Assembly: GCA_900073065.1 (NCBI GenBank)
Contig: FJOG01000009.1
Location: 1,628,267 to 1,692,266 of the forward strand
Origin: Phialocephala subalpina
Lineage: Eukaryota > Ascomycota > Leotiomycetes > Helotiales > Mollisiaceae
DNA: 64,000 bases
Direction: 5' to 3'
Shown here: one piece after another, positions 1 to 8,244 of the stretch
Layout: every line of letters begins with the position of its first letter
How positions within the stretch are numbered: position 1 is the first letter of the stretch
Position numbers and translations under genes: made by a program
The notes under the pieces: model-generated
Told to the model about the DNA's origin: nothing
What the model saw: the letters and a program-made list of their open reading frames with translations, nothing else
Database searches by the model: none

Positions 1-163
1 GTTTGCCTTTAAGATCGAGACACTGGCGGCTTGGGGCATGAAAAGCAAGGACGTGGTTGCAGCATATTTGGGGTAGATTGGGCGTTGCATTCTTTTCTTC
101 TAATTCTTTTGACAGCGACTTCCAAATTTCAACGACGATGCATTCACCACTCGGTGGAAGGAA

Positions 164-193
164 GGGCTTGGGCTTGGGCTTGGGCTTGGGCTT
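164..193. repeat. GGGCTT hexamer microsatellite, 5 perfect copies
   Basis: Five uninterrupted GGGCTT units. No gene is supported around it. The unit is not the usual fungal telomere repeat (TTAGGG). It is a simple-sequence tract that is probably length-variable. Confidence 0.9.
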
Positions 194-485
194 TGACGGT
201 GAACGAGATAGCGGGGTAACAAAAGTGTTCTTTTAGCGGAGTTGGGTAAAGAGATTATGACTTTATTTCAGGCAGGATGGCAAAGACACCATAGAAAATT
301 TTCCCACAAATCTCTTCCATATTAAAAGTGATAACTTGTCCTCCAAATGTGAATCCTCGACCTCGTGATTCAGACTGCTCGGCTCTCGCTAAACGGGCTC
401 CGTGATGAATGGACTTTGGTGGGGCGATTGCTAATAGTCGTATATATCTAAATAAGAACTCTTTCCCCACCAACAACACAAAACC

Positions 486-622
486 GGGGATGTAGTTCAG
501 TGTAAGCGCCAATTTAACCAAATATTAAGTGTCTGTAACTAATGCTCAAGCAGGGTAGAACGCTCGCTTTGCATTAAATTGTAGAATGCGAGAGGCCCGG
601 GTTTCGATCACCCGCGTCTCCA
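486..622 (+). tRNA. tRNA-Ala(UGC), split by two insertions
   Basis: The cloverleaf closes completely when two segments are removed. Acceptor stem 486-492 pairs with 615-621 and includes G3:U70 (488:619), the alanine identity pair; the discriminator is A622. The D stem GTTC (495-498) pairs with GAAC (558-561). The anticodon stem is 563-567 with 588-592, and the anticodon TGC is at 570-572. The T arm is 598-614 with a TTCGATC loop. Insertion 1 (502-553, 52 nt) lies in the D loop, starts GTAAGC, has a CTAAT branch-like site at 539-543 and ends CAG; without it the D loop reads AGTGGTA, the normal form. Insertion 2 (574-586, 13 nt) is at the canonical 37/38 tRNA-intron position. The mature product would be 72 nt before CCA addition. 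Oddities are a T53:A61 pair where G:C is near universal, and an internal A box interrupted by insertion 1. It could instead be a tRNA pseudogene. Confidence 0.75.
502..553 (+). other. mRNA-type (GT-AG) intron-like insertion in the tRNA D loop
   Basis: Begins GTAAGC, ends GCAG, with AACTAAT upstream of the 3' end (branch A at 542, 11 nt before the terminal G). Its length matches the 45-62 nt introns of protein genes in this window. Removing exactly this segment joins AGT to GGTA and restores G18-G19 of the D loop. Splicing by the spliceosome is an inference, not observed. Confidence 0.55.
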
Positions 623-625
623 ATC

Positions 626-631
626 TTTTTT
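626..631 (+). terminator. RNA polymerase III terminator (T6)
   Basis: A run of six T starts four bases after the tRNA discriminator base, as expected for Pol III termination. Confidence 0.75.
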
Positions 632-908
632 CTTTGCATTCTTTGTAAAGCTCCTTGACTTTCTTTTTTTGACAAAATATTTTGCAGATTTTGTGGATTT
701 CGGCTTTACCTCGTAGCGAAATAGTGGACCAATAGCGTCTTTGTTCAGGGCCCTTGCTTTTGGGCATTATGGGAAGCGCTTGCTAAAGAAGACCCATTGG
801 GTCGGTCCAAAACAATAACAACATATCTTTTGAAATCCAAAATTGTTCAGAAGTTGCCAGATGAGAGTACAAAACTAGAATTACATTACATATCATGATT
901 GGGGTATC

Positions 909-2624
909 TCAATGGGTGCATTGCAGAGCAGAGAACCCTTTCGTCCACTGCAAACTCCCCATTATCACAACCAAAAAGCAGAAAGCAATAACGACACTGG
1001 CCGCACCATATCGATAAGCATTCCTCCTCCTCAGCGAGCTTAACTCACTGACCCAAGTACTGATCGTAGTCAGGCACCCACAGAACCCATCTTCAATACC
1101 TTGAAGGACTTGACAGCCAATCGCTCCTCCAAGTGGTACATGCTGCAAGTCGTAGCTCATGCCTATGATAGCCGTACCGAAAATGTTTACAACGAAGGTC
1201 CCGAGTGGGAAGGAAGAGATTTTGCTGTTGAGGTATATGGAGGCGTAGAAGCGCCCAAGGCAGCCCAGTGGAGCGAAGACCAAAGCGAAGACTGCTCGAC
1301 CACGCCAGATCTCTGGTGGGTTGTCGTGACGGTCTGGAGGCCAAATGGCGAGGAAGATAGCTCCTAGCCAACAACCCCATGCCAAAACAACAGCCAAGCG
1401 GTCCAGGAACTTGCGGCAGAATGAAAATGGCATAGTTGGTGTCCAAGGTTCCGAGAATATGGCAAGGTGTGCTCCTATATGCAAAGCCGAGATTGAGAGC
1501 GAAACAGTGGTGACGATGACAGCCAGCAGCGCCATGAAAGAATACCCTCCATTTCTTGAGACGGTCGAGGTGCTTGATTCGAAAACACCATAGTCCGCAG
1601 GATGGTTCAACGGGGTCGGCAGTGCATTCGACATAGCCAAGTATGCATCGCGGATGAAGGACGAGAAGGATGTGAAGCAACCACAGAAGCCCGTGGCAAG
1701 CCCAATATATAGAGGTATCGTTTTCTTCGTAGCAGCATGTGCCTTCTTGGCTGCTGCCAAATCGATCGCCTGGTCCGTACTTGAGCCACTTTCTTCATCT
1801 TGAGATTGTTCCTTTGCTTTTTGGAGTTGCTGATCGTACTCCGGTGTACCCCATTCTTCCTTGAAAAGCATCCTATCTTCACTCAAGAAGCCCATTACTA
1901 GACTTCCTCCAACATTGGCCCATAGTTCGCTGAAAACCACAGGTGCTCCAGGATAGAATGTTATGGCTTGCAGTCCAAGTCGAGCCAGTGTGCCGAAGAA
2001 GGAGAATAGGATCAGGTAGGAGATCGTGTATAATTGTGTTGCAAATCTCGAGACATGGTGTACTACTTTCTCTTCGTCCTTCTCTTCCTTTGGCTTTTGG
2101 CCTACAGCTAATTCCTCTCTTCGTTGTCTGATTTGATTCCGCTCATACTGCTGTTCCTGCTTTTTCGCTTCTTCTAGAGACTTGTGTAGATATACAGGTT
2201 CCTCGTTAGGATTCTCGACCGGCGAAGGCGTGGCCAATTCGTCGAGATTGACATAGTTATCCGGAATATCGTAACTCGTCCCTCCTTGAGATGATCGTCT
2301 GGAATTTCGTGGTCTTCGTGAAGAATGCGATATGGTCCTCGCCAGGCTCTGCCTCCGTGCTTCTCTCGAAGTCTCTCCAGAATGGTGACTCCTGCGCTCC
2401 TCCAACGTCCGGACTCGATGTAGATGTTGACCATCGTCATTCTGGACTGGCGAAGAAGCAGCTATTTCATTGAGGTTGGCGTAGTTATCTGTTGCATCGT
2501 AGCCAGCATCGCGTGATGGTCTTCTGGCAGATGTATCCCTTCTTGACTCGGAATGATAGGAGACGATGCCTTGCCGTCTTGCTGTATTCTCTGCGCCCGT
2601 TGCATCTGCGTTTGAAGCAGCCAT
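909..2624 (-). CDS. FEX1: fluoride export protein (two fused CrcB domains)
   Basis: Single-exon gene of 571 aa. Eukaryotic FEX proteins are plasma-membrane fluoride exporters made of two tandem CrcB/Fluc domains; loss causes fluoride hypersensitivity in yeast. Both halves show the CrcB signature: GFCGCFTSFSSF near residue 311 and GFCGCLTTISTW near residue 511. Each sits among hydrophobic segments, with a duplicated YL/AR...R-type entry at the start of each half. The first about 200 residues are Ser/Arg/Glu-rich, predicted disordered and cytosolic, and longer than in yeast FEX. The start chosen is the first ATG of the open frame; an internal start would only shorten the disordered tail. Family assignment is firm; transport was not tested. 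Confidence 0.93.
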   Translation of the reverse strand: MAASNADATGAENTARRQGIVSYHSESRRDTSARRPSRDAGYDATDNYANLNEIAASSPVQNDDGQHLHRVRTLEERRSHHSGETSREARRQSLARTISHSSRRPRNSRRSSQGGTSYDIPDNYVNLDELATPSPVENPNEEPVYLHKSLEEAKKQEQQYERNQIRQRREELAVGQKPKEEKDEEKVVHHVSRFATQLYTISYLILFSFFGTLARLGLQAITFYPGAPVVFSELWANVGGSLVMGFLSEDRMLFKEEWGTPEYDQQLQKAKEQSQDEESGSSTDQAIDLAAAKKAHAATKKTIPLYIGLATGFCGCFTSFSSFIRDAYLAMSNALPTPLNHPADYGVFESSTSTVSRNGGYSFMALLAVIVTTVSLSISALHIGAHLAIFSEPWTPTMPFSFCRKFLDRLAVVLAWGCWLGAIFLAIWPPDRHDNPPEIWRGRAVFALVFAPLGCLGRFYASIYLNSKISSFPLGTFVVNIFGTAIIGMSYDLQHVPLGGAIGCQVLQGIEDGFCGCLTTISTWVSELSSLRRRNAYRYGAASVVIAFCFLVVIMGSLQWTKGFSALQCTH

Positions 2625-2993
2625 TACGAATTGCGGCGCCTCGAGGCGAATGACCTAAGGTTCATCCTGGCAAGAGTGAAAATAGAAGACATGGTAAAGT
2701 GGGCTTCCTCTTTCGAAAAATGTAGATCCACAGCTCGACCGACGTCAATTCTCCTCAACTCGGAGCTACTCTGCCTGGCCAATCATCGATTGTTCCTCGA
2801 TAACTCTTATCGGGCGCTTCCGACCACGGATCAACCCCAGTGATGCACCTGCATGAGCTTGCATTCCACTCTTGTTGTTGGCAGCTCAGAGCTCACCGTT
2901 TATTAAGAGAAACTGCTCACATGAACTCTTCAAGTACACGACTCTGTTTCCTAAAGACCTAGATCTCCTGTTCCTCTAACCTCGTCCTCCACA

Positions 2994-3746
2994 ATGTCTC
3001 ACTCCCTCCCACCAAACGTCCACGTCTCAACACACCCATGCCTCCAAGCCAAGCTCTCCCAACTCCGCTCCAGCACTGCAAATGCCAGAGAAACAAAAGC
3101 TCTCGTCCATGAAATCTCCTTCATCCTAGGCTGCGAAGCCACAGCAGCCGGCCTCTCCACAACCAAAGGCCCAACCGTACTTACCCCTCCCCCGCCTTAC
3201 CCCTCATCACTAACAAAAACACAGGCCAAAACCCCCTTAGGATACGAATACACAACCACCTCAATCTCTCCAAAAACAATCTCCCTCGTCCCAGTCCTAC
3301 GATCCGGTCTCGGCATGCTCGACGCAATCCAAACCCTCCTCCCCGACGCCGTACCCGTCCACCACCTCGGCCTATTCCGCGAACCCGTAACCCTCGAACC
3401 AGTAGAATACTACAACAATCTCCCCTACCATATCCCGGCTCCTTCTTCACCCTCAAATAGCCACAACACCGGAGCGTCCGAGCTCGCTTTCCTTTTAGAT
3501 CCTGTTATAGCGACGGGAGGCACTTGTGCTGCTGCTATTCAGACATTGAAGGAATGGGGTGTGAAGCGAGTGATTGTTATAGCGGTGTTGGGGGCGATGC
3601 CGGGTGTGTTGAGGGCGGCGAGGGAGTGGGAGGAGGGGGTGGAGATTTGGGTTGCGGGTGTGGATGAGGATGTTAATGAGAAGGGGATGATTAAACCGGG
3701 TCTTGGGGATGTTGGTGATAGGTTGTTTTTGACTATCGGGAAGTGA
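2994..3746 (+). CDS. uracil phosphoribosyltransferase, bacterial (Upp) type
   Basis: Intronless, 250 aa. UPRT converts uracil and PRPP to UMP in pyrimidine salvage. The PRPP-binding loop is LLDPVIATGGTCAAAI (about residues 166-181). Upstream blocks LVPVLRSGLGMLD and LGLFREPVTLEPVEYY, and the C-terminal PGLGDVGDRLF, follow the bacterial Upp layout rather than that of yeast Fur1, which lacks this central block. A Ser/Asn-rich insert of about 13 residues precedes the PRPP loop. The sense strand is extremely C-rich and G-poor up to about 3480 and then abruptly G/T-rich to the stop. The divergent promoter region with FEX1 is about 370 bp. Function is secure by motif; the evolutionary origin (old transfer or retained paralogue) is inference. 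Confidence 0.9.
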   Translation: MSHSLPPNVHVSTHPCLQAKLSQLRSSTANARETKALVHEISFILGCEATAAGLSTTKGPTVLTPPPPYPSSLTKTQAKTPLGYEYTTTSISPKTISLVPVLRSGLGMLDAIQTLLPDAVPVHHLGLFREPVTLEPVEYYNNLPYHIPAPSSPSNSHNTGASELAFLLDPVIATGGTCAAAIQTLKEWGVKRVIVIAVLGAMPGVLRAAREWEEGVEIWVAGVDEDVNEKGMIKPGLGDVGDRLFLTIGK

Positions 3747-4410
3747 GAGAGGAGAAGTCAAAAGTTGGAGACGGACTTTAATTTGATCACTGGTGTTGGA
3801 TGGTTTTGCTGGGAGGATACCTACTTAGACTCTTGAAAAGAAAGTAAATTCGAACTACCAGAACTCAGACATTCTTAAATCTTTTTTACATATTAGAGCA
3901 AATGAATTTCTGGCTATATATCAGACAACCGAGAGTTTTGTTGCGTTTCGCCTCAATGTCCAAGCCACATTCAACATCTCTCCTATATTTTTATACTTCA
4001 GCATGTCCAGCTCAATTTCGGACATTGGTATGCTCAAGTCAATGTCCAGAGTGTCCTTGAACTTGTCGACATGCAGCAAAGGTCTCTACAGCATTACCTT
4101 TAAGTTGATAACACAATGTCCGGATTGTTCTGGGACTTGTAGATGCGCAATAAAATCACCAAACATGTAGGGACATTCTGGGCAATCACTTGAAAGCAAG
4201 GACTTTGCTGCACATGGAAAATGGGACCAAAAGCTCTTGGAAAGACCATACTTTGCTATTCTCGCCCTGTCGTACACCTGACAAAACCATACAATCCTGG
4301 GTATCATCTCTAAAACACCCATGCTAACGCCTTAAACCGTGTTTTGCCCAATACTCCATCCATACTTCGTACAGACCCTTACAAAACACCTCCCCTGCTC
4401 CAATCACGCA
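3747..4410. other. intergenic region with weak dispersed-repeat similarity
   Basis: No supportable gene. Fragments resemble the anchor of the tandem array at 44.0-45.2 kb: GTTTTGTTGCGTTTCG near 3937 on the plus strand, and GATTTTATTGCGCATCTACA on the minus strand near 4139-4158, with scattered GGACATT/AATGTCC words. The similarity is short and read by eye only. Confidence 0.35.
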
Positions 4411-4812
4411 TTAAAAAGACTTATAGTCCCAACCGTCATCGTAATCCCAAGGCAAGAATCGAAAAAGGAAGCATGAAAGTCGCCAAATAGCTGCGTAATA
4501 ATTCGACAATAGAAGTATGCCACCAAGGTATAGCAGCAAGCCACATACTAAATATGGTGTTGGTTCGATCAGGAAGTCGTCCCAGAGATCGAGAAACCAG
4601 GTTTCAAGATCCTCTTCTGAGGGGATGTTTGGTATGATGTTTGGAAGTTCTTGAGAAGTCGAGATTGGTAGACTGTACCGAAATACCGTTGGTCGATGAA
4701 AGGATACGTCGAAGATCCTAGTCGGGCGTCGAAGTTCCAGAGTTTCTTCTAGAGTATTTCTGCGTTTCCTCCGTCGTTTCCGGCTCGTCCGCATTCGAAC
4801 ATATATCTTCAT
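4411..4812 (-). CDS. small putative membrane protein, unrecognised
   Basis: An open frame of 133 aa downstream of the Sec2-domain gene on the same strand, 55 bp from its stop. It starts with a strongly basic stretch (RKRRRKRR), continues with an acidic segment, and ends with one or two hydrophobic stretches (about residues 88-125, e.g. YLVCGLLLYLGGILLL) followed by an acidic, aromatic tail. Composition is protein-like, but no family is recognised. The ATG at 4812 is chosen because upstream residues only mirror the Sec2 gene in another frame. It may simply be 3' UTR of the neighbour. Confidence 0.35.
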   Translation of the reverse strand: MKIYVRMRTSRKRRRKRRNTLEETLELRRPTRIFDVSFHRPTVFRYSLPISTSQELPNIIPNIPSEEDLETWFLDLWDDFLIEPTPYLVCGLLLYLGGILLLSNYYAAIWRLSCFLFRFLPWDYDDGWDYKSF

Positions 4813-4867
4813 CCCTTTCACAACCAATCTTCCACAGCGGCCATCGTGCTTTCTCTGATTTCCACAT

Positions 4868-5569
4868 CTATCTTCCCGGAGCGAGCAATCCCCTAACCCT
4901 CTCAATCCTCGCAACCGCTCCCTCAAGCCTCTCCAACCTCTTCCTCTTCTCCCCATCCCTCTGCTCAAGTACCTCCACCCTAGCCTCCAACTTCGCTCTC
5001 GCCTTCCTTTCCGTAGCCACCATCTCATTAGCCTGCTGAAACAACTGCGCACTCAACTCTTCCAGCTCATTGCTCGCATTATCCAATTTACTCTCTGCGG
5101 CACTCCTTAACGCCTGTTCCCTCGTTAATGCAGCGGCGAGTTCTGTTTCTGACGGCGTGGGTGGTAGAGGAGGAGGGGATTTGAGATTCGGGGTTGATTT
5201 ACGGGAGTTGAGGAATGAGGAGAGTCGGTTTCCAACGGGGAGGTAGGAGGAGCGGCTTGGGCTATCTGTTCGTTCTGCTTCGTTTGAGTTGCGGGCTTGT
5301 GCTTGGGCTTTGAGTTCTTGGATTTCGTCTTCGTAGTCTGCCCACTTATCCACTGCGTCTGGTCAGTCACAAATCTTAGTCTATATAAGAGAGGCTGTCA
5401 AACCTGCTGCTGTAGCCTTCTGTGTCAAAAGTCGAACTTGTGCTTGGAGGTCTTCGATTTGTCGCTGTGCTTCCGCTGCAATCTCTGAGTGCACTGGCAG
5501 ACCTATTCCACAATTTGGGCATGCCGTCGGCGAGTGTTCCGTCAGTGTCATAGTGGTTGTCGCCGACAT
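4868..5569 (-). CDS. Sec2-type GDP/GTP exchange factor domain protein
   Basis: Two exons, 5569-5404 and 5358-4868 (45-bp intron, GTTTGA...CCAG), giving 218 aa with the frame closing exactly. The N terminus has a short CPNC pair (possible zinc site). Residues of about 30-55 and 130-215 are coiled-coil-like. The core ELSAQLFQQANEMVATER resembles the Sec2/Rabin helix that engages Sec4/Rab8 GTPases in exocytosis. The central part is Ser/Pro-rich. Yeast Sec2 is far longer (about 760 aa), so this is a short Sec2-domain protein of the type seen in filamentous ascomycetes. A GEF role is inferred from the domain alone. The sense strand shifts from C-rich in the first half to G-rich in the second. Confidence 0.8.
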
Positions 5570-6758
5570 CGTGAACTCTGATGTGTGATGTGGTCAGGAG
5601 ACCGACGAGAAGGGGGAGTGTCGGTGAATACTCCAAATATTTGCTCGTGAATGCGATGATTGCCTGACCCTAGCCTCGATGTAATGTTCCCTCTTGTTTG
5701 AGACAGTATCGTTTGGTTTCTCGCGACGCGACTCGAATGTCTTACAGAAAAGCAATGTTGTGTGAGGGGAGTCGGAGTATTTGTTCTGTGGTTGGCTTCG
5801 TGTTCTCGCCTTGCCCCGTATTGTAAACGAAGCTTGGCGCTGCTGCGCCTGCAGGGTACGCCACTTTGATGATCGGCAAGCCGCTGTCAAAGGGTCCCGA
5901 TGCTAATTTTAACGACTACTTTATGCATAACATCGGGGGCCATCATTTCTGAAGCACTGCGCCTATCAACTTCATGCCGTATTTCATATATGAGGGAACA
6001 TCATCAACTTGAATTAAATAGCGGTGCTGAATACGTTGGAGTGAAAGAGGTTCGACTCCCAGAGGCCAAGCTTGCAACTTCACAAGACTCATACAGTAGC
6101 GATTGGGAAAAATTCCAAGGACGTAAAACTTAGAAATTGGTAATCACGACGATGGCGCATGTTTGTGTTTTGAAGTTCGGCTTCATGTTGTGGAAATCTC
6201 CTGGCTTGAATCGCCATCCAGATTTTGGACTTTGATTCTTCGTCAGAAGTTCGTCTCTACAAACAAACATATCCTTCATGGAAAATGTTACATTCCAAAA
6301 TCCAACCGGGAGCACCGTTAAAACCTGCTACTTTGTGCAGTTCAGGACAAAAGGTATGCTCCCATTTCCTCCCATAAATTTGAACGTCCAGCGCATTTCA
6401 TCCAAAACCCCATCCTAGCTGAAGTTCATATACCATCCAATTCTTCATCCAGTTCAAGTTTCATCTCATCCAAATTCATATCCCTTCCTCCCTTATGCCA
6501 CACGAGGACCCAAGGGATACACGCCGATTGATGTACCAAGTTCATATTGAACTTCATGAGAGTCGAAGGGATTATTTGCCTATCATCCGGTGTTGGTTGC
6601 TTGTCAGGATATTGGGTGTTATTTTTGTCGAGTCCGGGCCGATCTTCGGTTACATGTTGTGGTACTCCGAACTCGTTGTCTTTTTGTCGGTTCGTTGAGT
6701 TCAGGCCAAGATTGTTGGCCCGGGGTTTGCCTTTCGTCCATGATTCTGCTGGAACCGC
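5570..6758. other. intergenic, no gene supported
   Basis: Upstream region of the Sec2-domain gene plus the 3' flank of the next minus-strand gene. A stretch near 6360-6490 is rich in CATCCA/TTCATC words (low complexity). Short open frames here are not convincing. Confidence 0.5.
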
Positions 6759-8244
6759 TCATCTCTTTTTCTCCGAGTCCAAGTATCCCAAGTATCTGAC
6801 AATGGGCATATAAGTCGTGTCATGGTCGTCCTCCAAAAAATTTGTCTTTGCCATAGCTAGTCTCCAACGACTAAACTTCACCTCCTCAACAGTCTGTCTC
6901 CTCATATTCTCCGTCTCCTTATCCACACAGTACAGTCTTATGTTTCCGGCCATGTGCTGTTGTTTCTTCCATCTTCTAACCCAACTCTCGCCATCATCCA
7001 AAACAAACACCTCCATATCCACAGTCTTACCGCAAATACGCGGATCCTTCTCCATGCAGTTGACGTCTCTGCACATTGGCGTGATGCCCGTTCTCGCGCT
7101 TATTTCTGCGCTGAACATCCACCGTTCAGTGATCTGGCTATATTCGATTCGTAGTGGTTGTCGGAGGAATTTGTATCCATTGAGGTCGACCTTTTGGATT
7201 CCTTGAGTGGCGTAGGTATGTTTGTGGAATACAAAATGGGCGAGAGATCGAGAACTTGAGTTGATGCTTTGGCGTCCGAATGGTGAATTTTGGTGAGGTA
7301 GTGCGCCGTCGCTTTTAAGGATGTATCCGACTGAGTAGACGGCTCGGTTTGAGGGGATGATGCTGCTTTTGTTGCTGGATGCGAATGATGTCGAACTTGA
7401 TTTGCGGCTTTCGTCCTGAAGCGGTGTCTTGGGGGTTTCGGTGACGAATGCCGCCGACTTAACTGCATGGGCTGAAGAAACGATGGTGGTTGCTAAGGTA
7501 CTCTGAGTTCGAACGCTGTCGAAGCTGTTTTGGTACGTTTCTTCACTGCTTCGATAGTCTCCAGAAGCGTCGTTGTCGTCATGAACCTTAGTCTGTTCGT
7601 ATTGTCGAATGTTTTTGTTGTTCTTTTCGCCGATCTTTGATAGAGAAGCTTCGTTCTGAAGTATATGTCAGGGCACGGTTCGTGTACAGAGCAGTGGAAA
7701 TACTTACAAGTATATGGGGTCTTTCTCCGGAGAGTCGTCTTTGTTCCTTAGATGTGAGGTCTCTAAAGATGTGTTCGGTGTCGCTCTTTCCGGATACTGG
7801 TCTGAGAGCGATGAGGTAGCGCTTTCCTTCTGGAGTCATAGCATAGATACCTGGGACTGGCTCACGGGAGAAGTAGAGCTTTCGTGTGTTGTCGGTTTTG
7901 TTTGATGTGCACCATGTCCCTATTTATAGAAAATCCGAAGTCAGTTCACTTAGTTTCATACCTTTTTGGATCTCGAGAAATCTTTCTCGAACATCTCCTT
8001 CGCCATGAAGAGAGCCTATTAACCGACCCCGACCGCGGATAAAGAACTGCTGCTTTAGCGAAAGTGTAACATGCTTTCTATTGACAGATTTCTGCCCATT
8101 ATTGGGAAGCAGACATGCTCCTATTGGGTGTGCCTGGAATGATGTCTTCGGATATCGCGAGGTAGGCGGTGGTAATTTTTCGAGAAGGTGGAACTTACAG
8201 GGCGTGACTGCCTTTTTGGCGGCCAACATGAGATTTGGTGCCAT
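6759..8244 (-). CDS. unrecognised fungal protein, multi-exon
   Basis: Best model has four exons: 8244-8199, 8015-7962, 7919-7708 and 7655-6759, giving 402 aa with all phases matching. Introns 2 and 3 are well supported (GTATGA...ATAG, and GTAAGT...CTTCAG with a CTGAC branch). The first intron (8198-8016) is less certain: it starts with a strong GTAAGT but its 3' site was chosen because it is the only in-phase AG, and leaving it unspliced also keeps the frame. The N-terminal third has an ordered look (e.g. TWCTSNKTDNTRKLYFSREP). The middle is Ser/Thr/Asn-rich and probably disordered. The C-terminal about 150 residues are again ordered, with several Cys (e.g. PMCRDVNCMEKDPRICGK) and basic/aromatic blocks. 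No signal peptide or membrane segment is seen. I do not recognise the family. Confidence 0.7.

Noticed and set aside
164..193. Telomeric or subtelomeric repeat
   Set aside because: The unit is GGGCTT, only five copies, and it is followed at once by conserved housekeeping genes.
1093..1680. Long minus-strand frame inside the FEX1 gene
   Set aside because: It lies fully within the second CrcB half in another frame and lacks any family signal; a shadow of FEX1.
4086..4322. 78-codon minus-strand frame in the UPRT/Sec2 interval
   Set aside because: It overlaps the repeat-like words and shows no protein-like pattern; more likely non-coding repeat sequence.
6045..6070. GAGGTTCGACTCCCA, a good match to a tRNA T loop / B box
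   Set aside because: No acceptor stem, D arm or anticodon arm could be built upstream at a tRNA-like distance.
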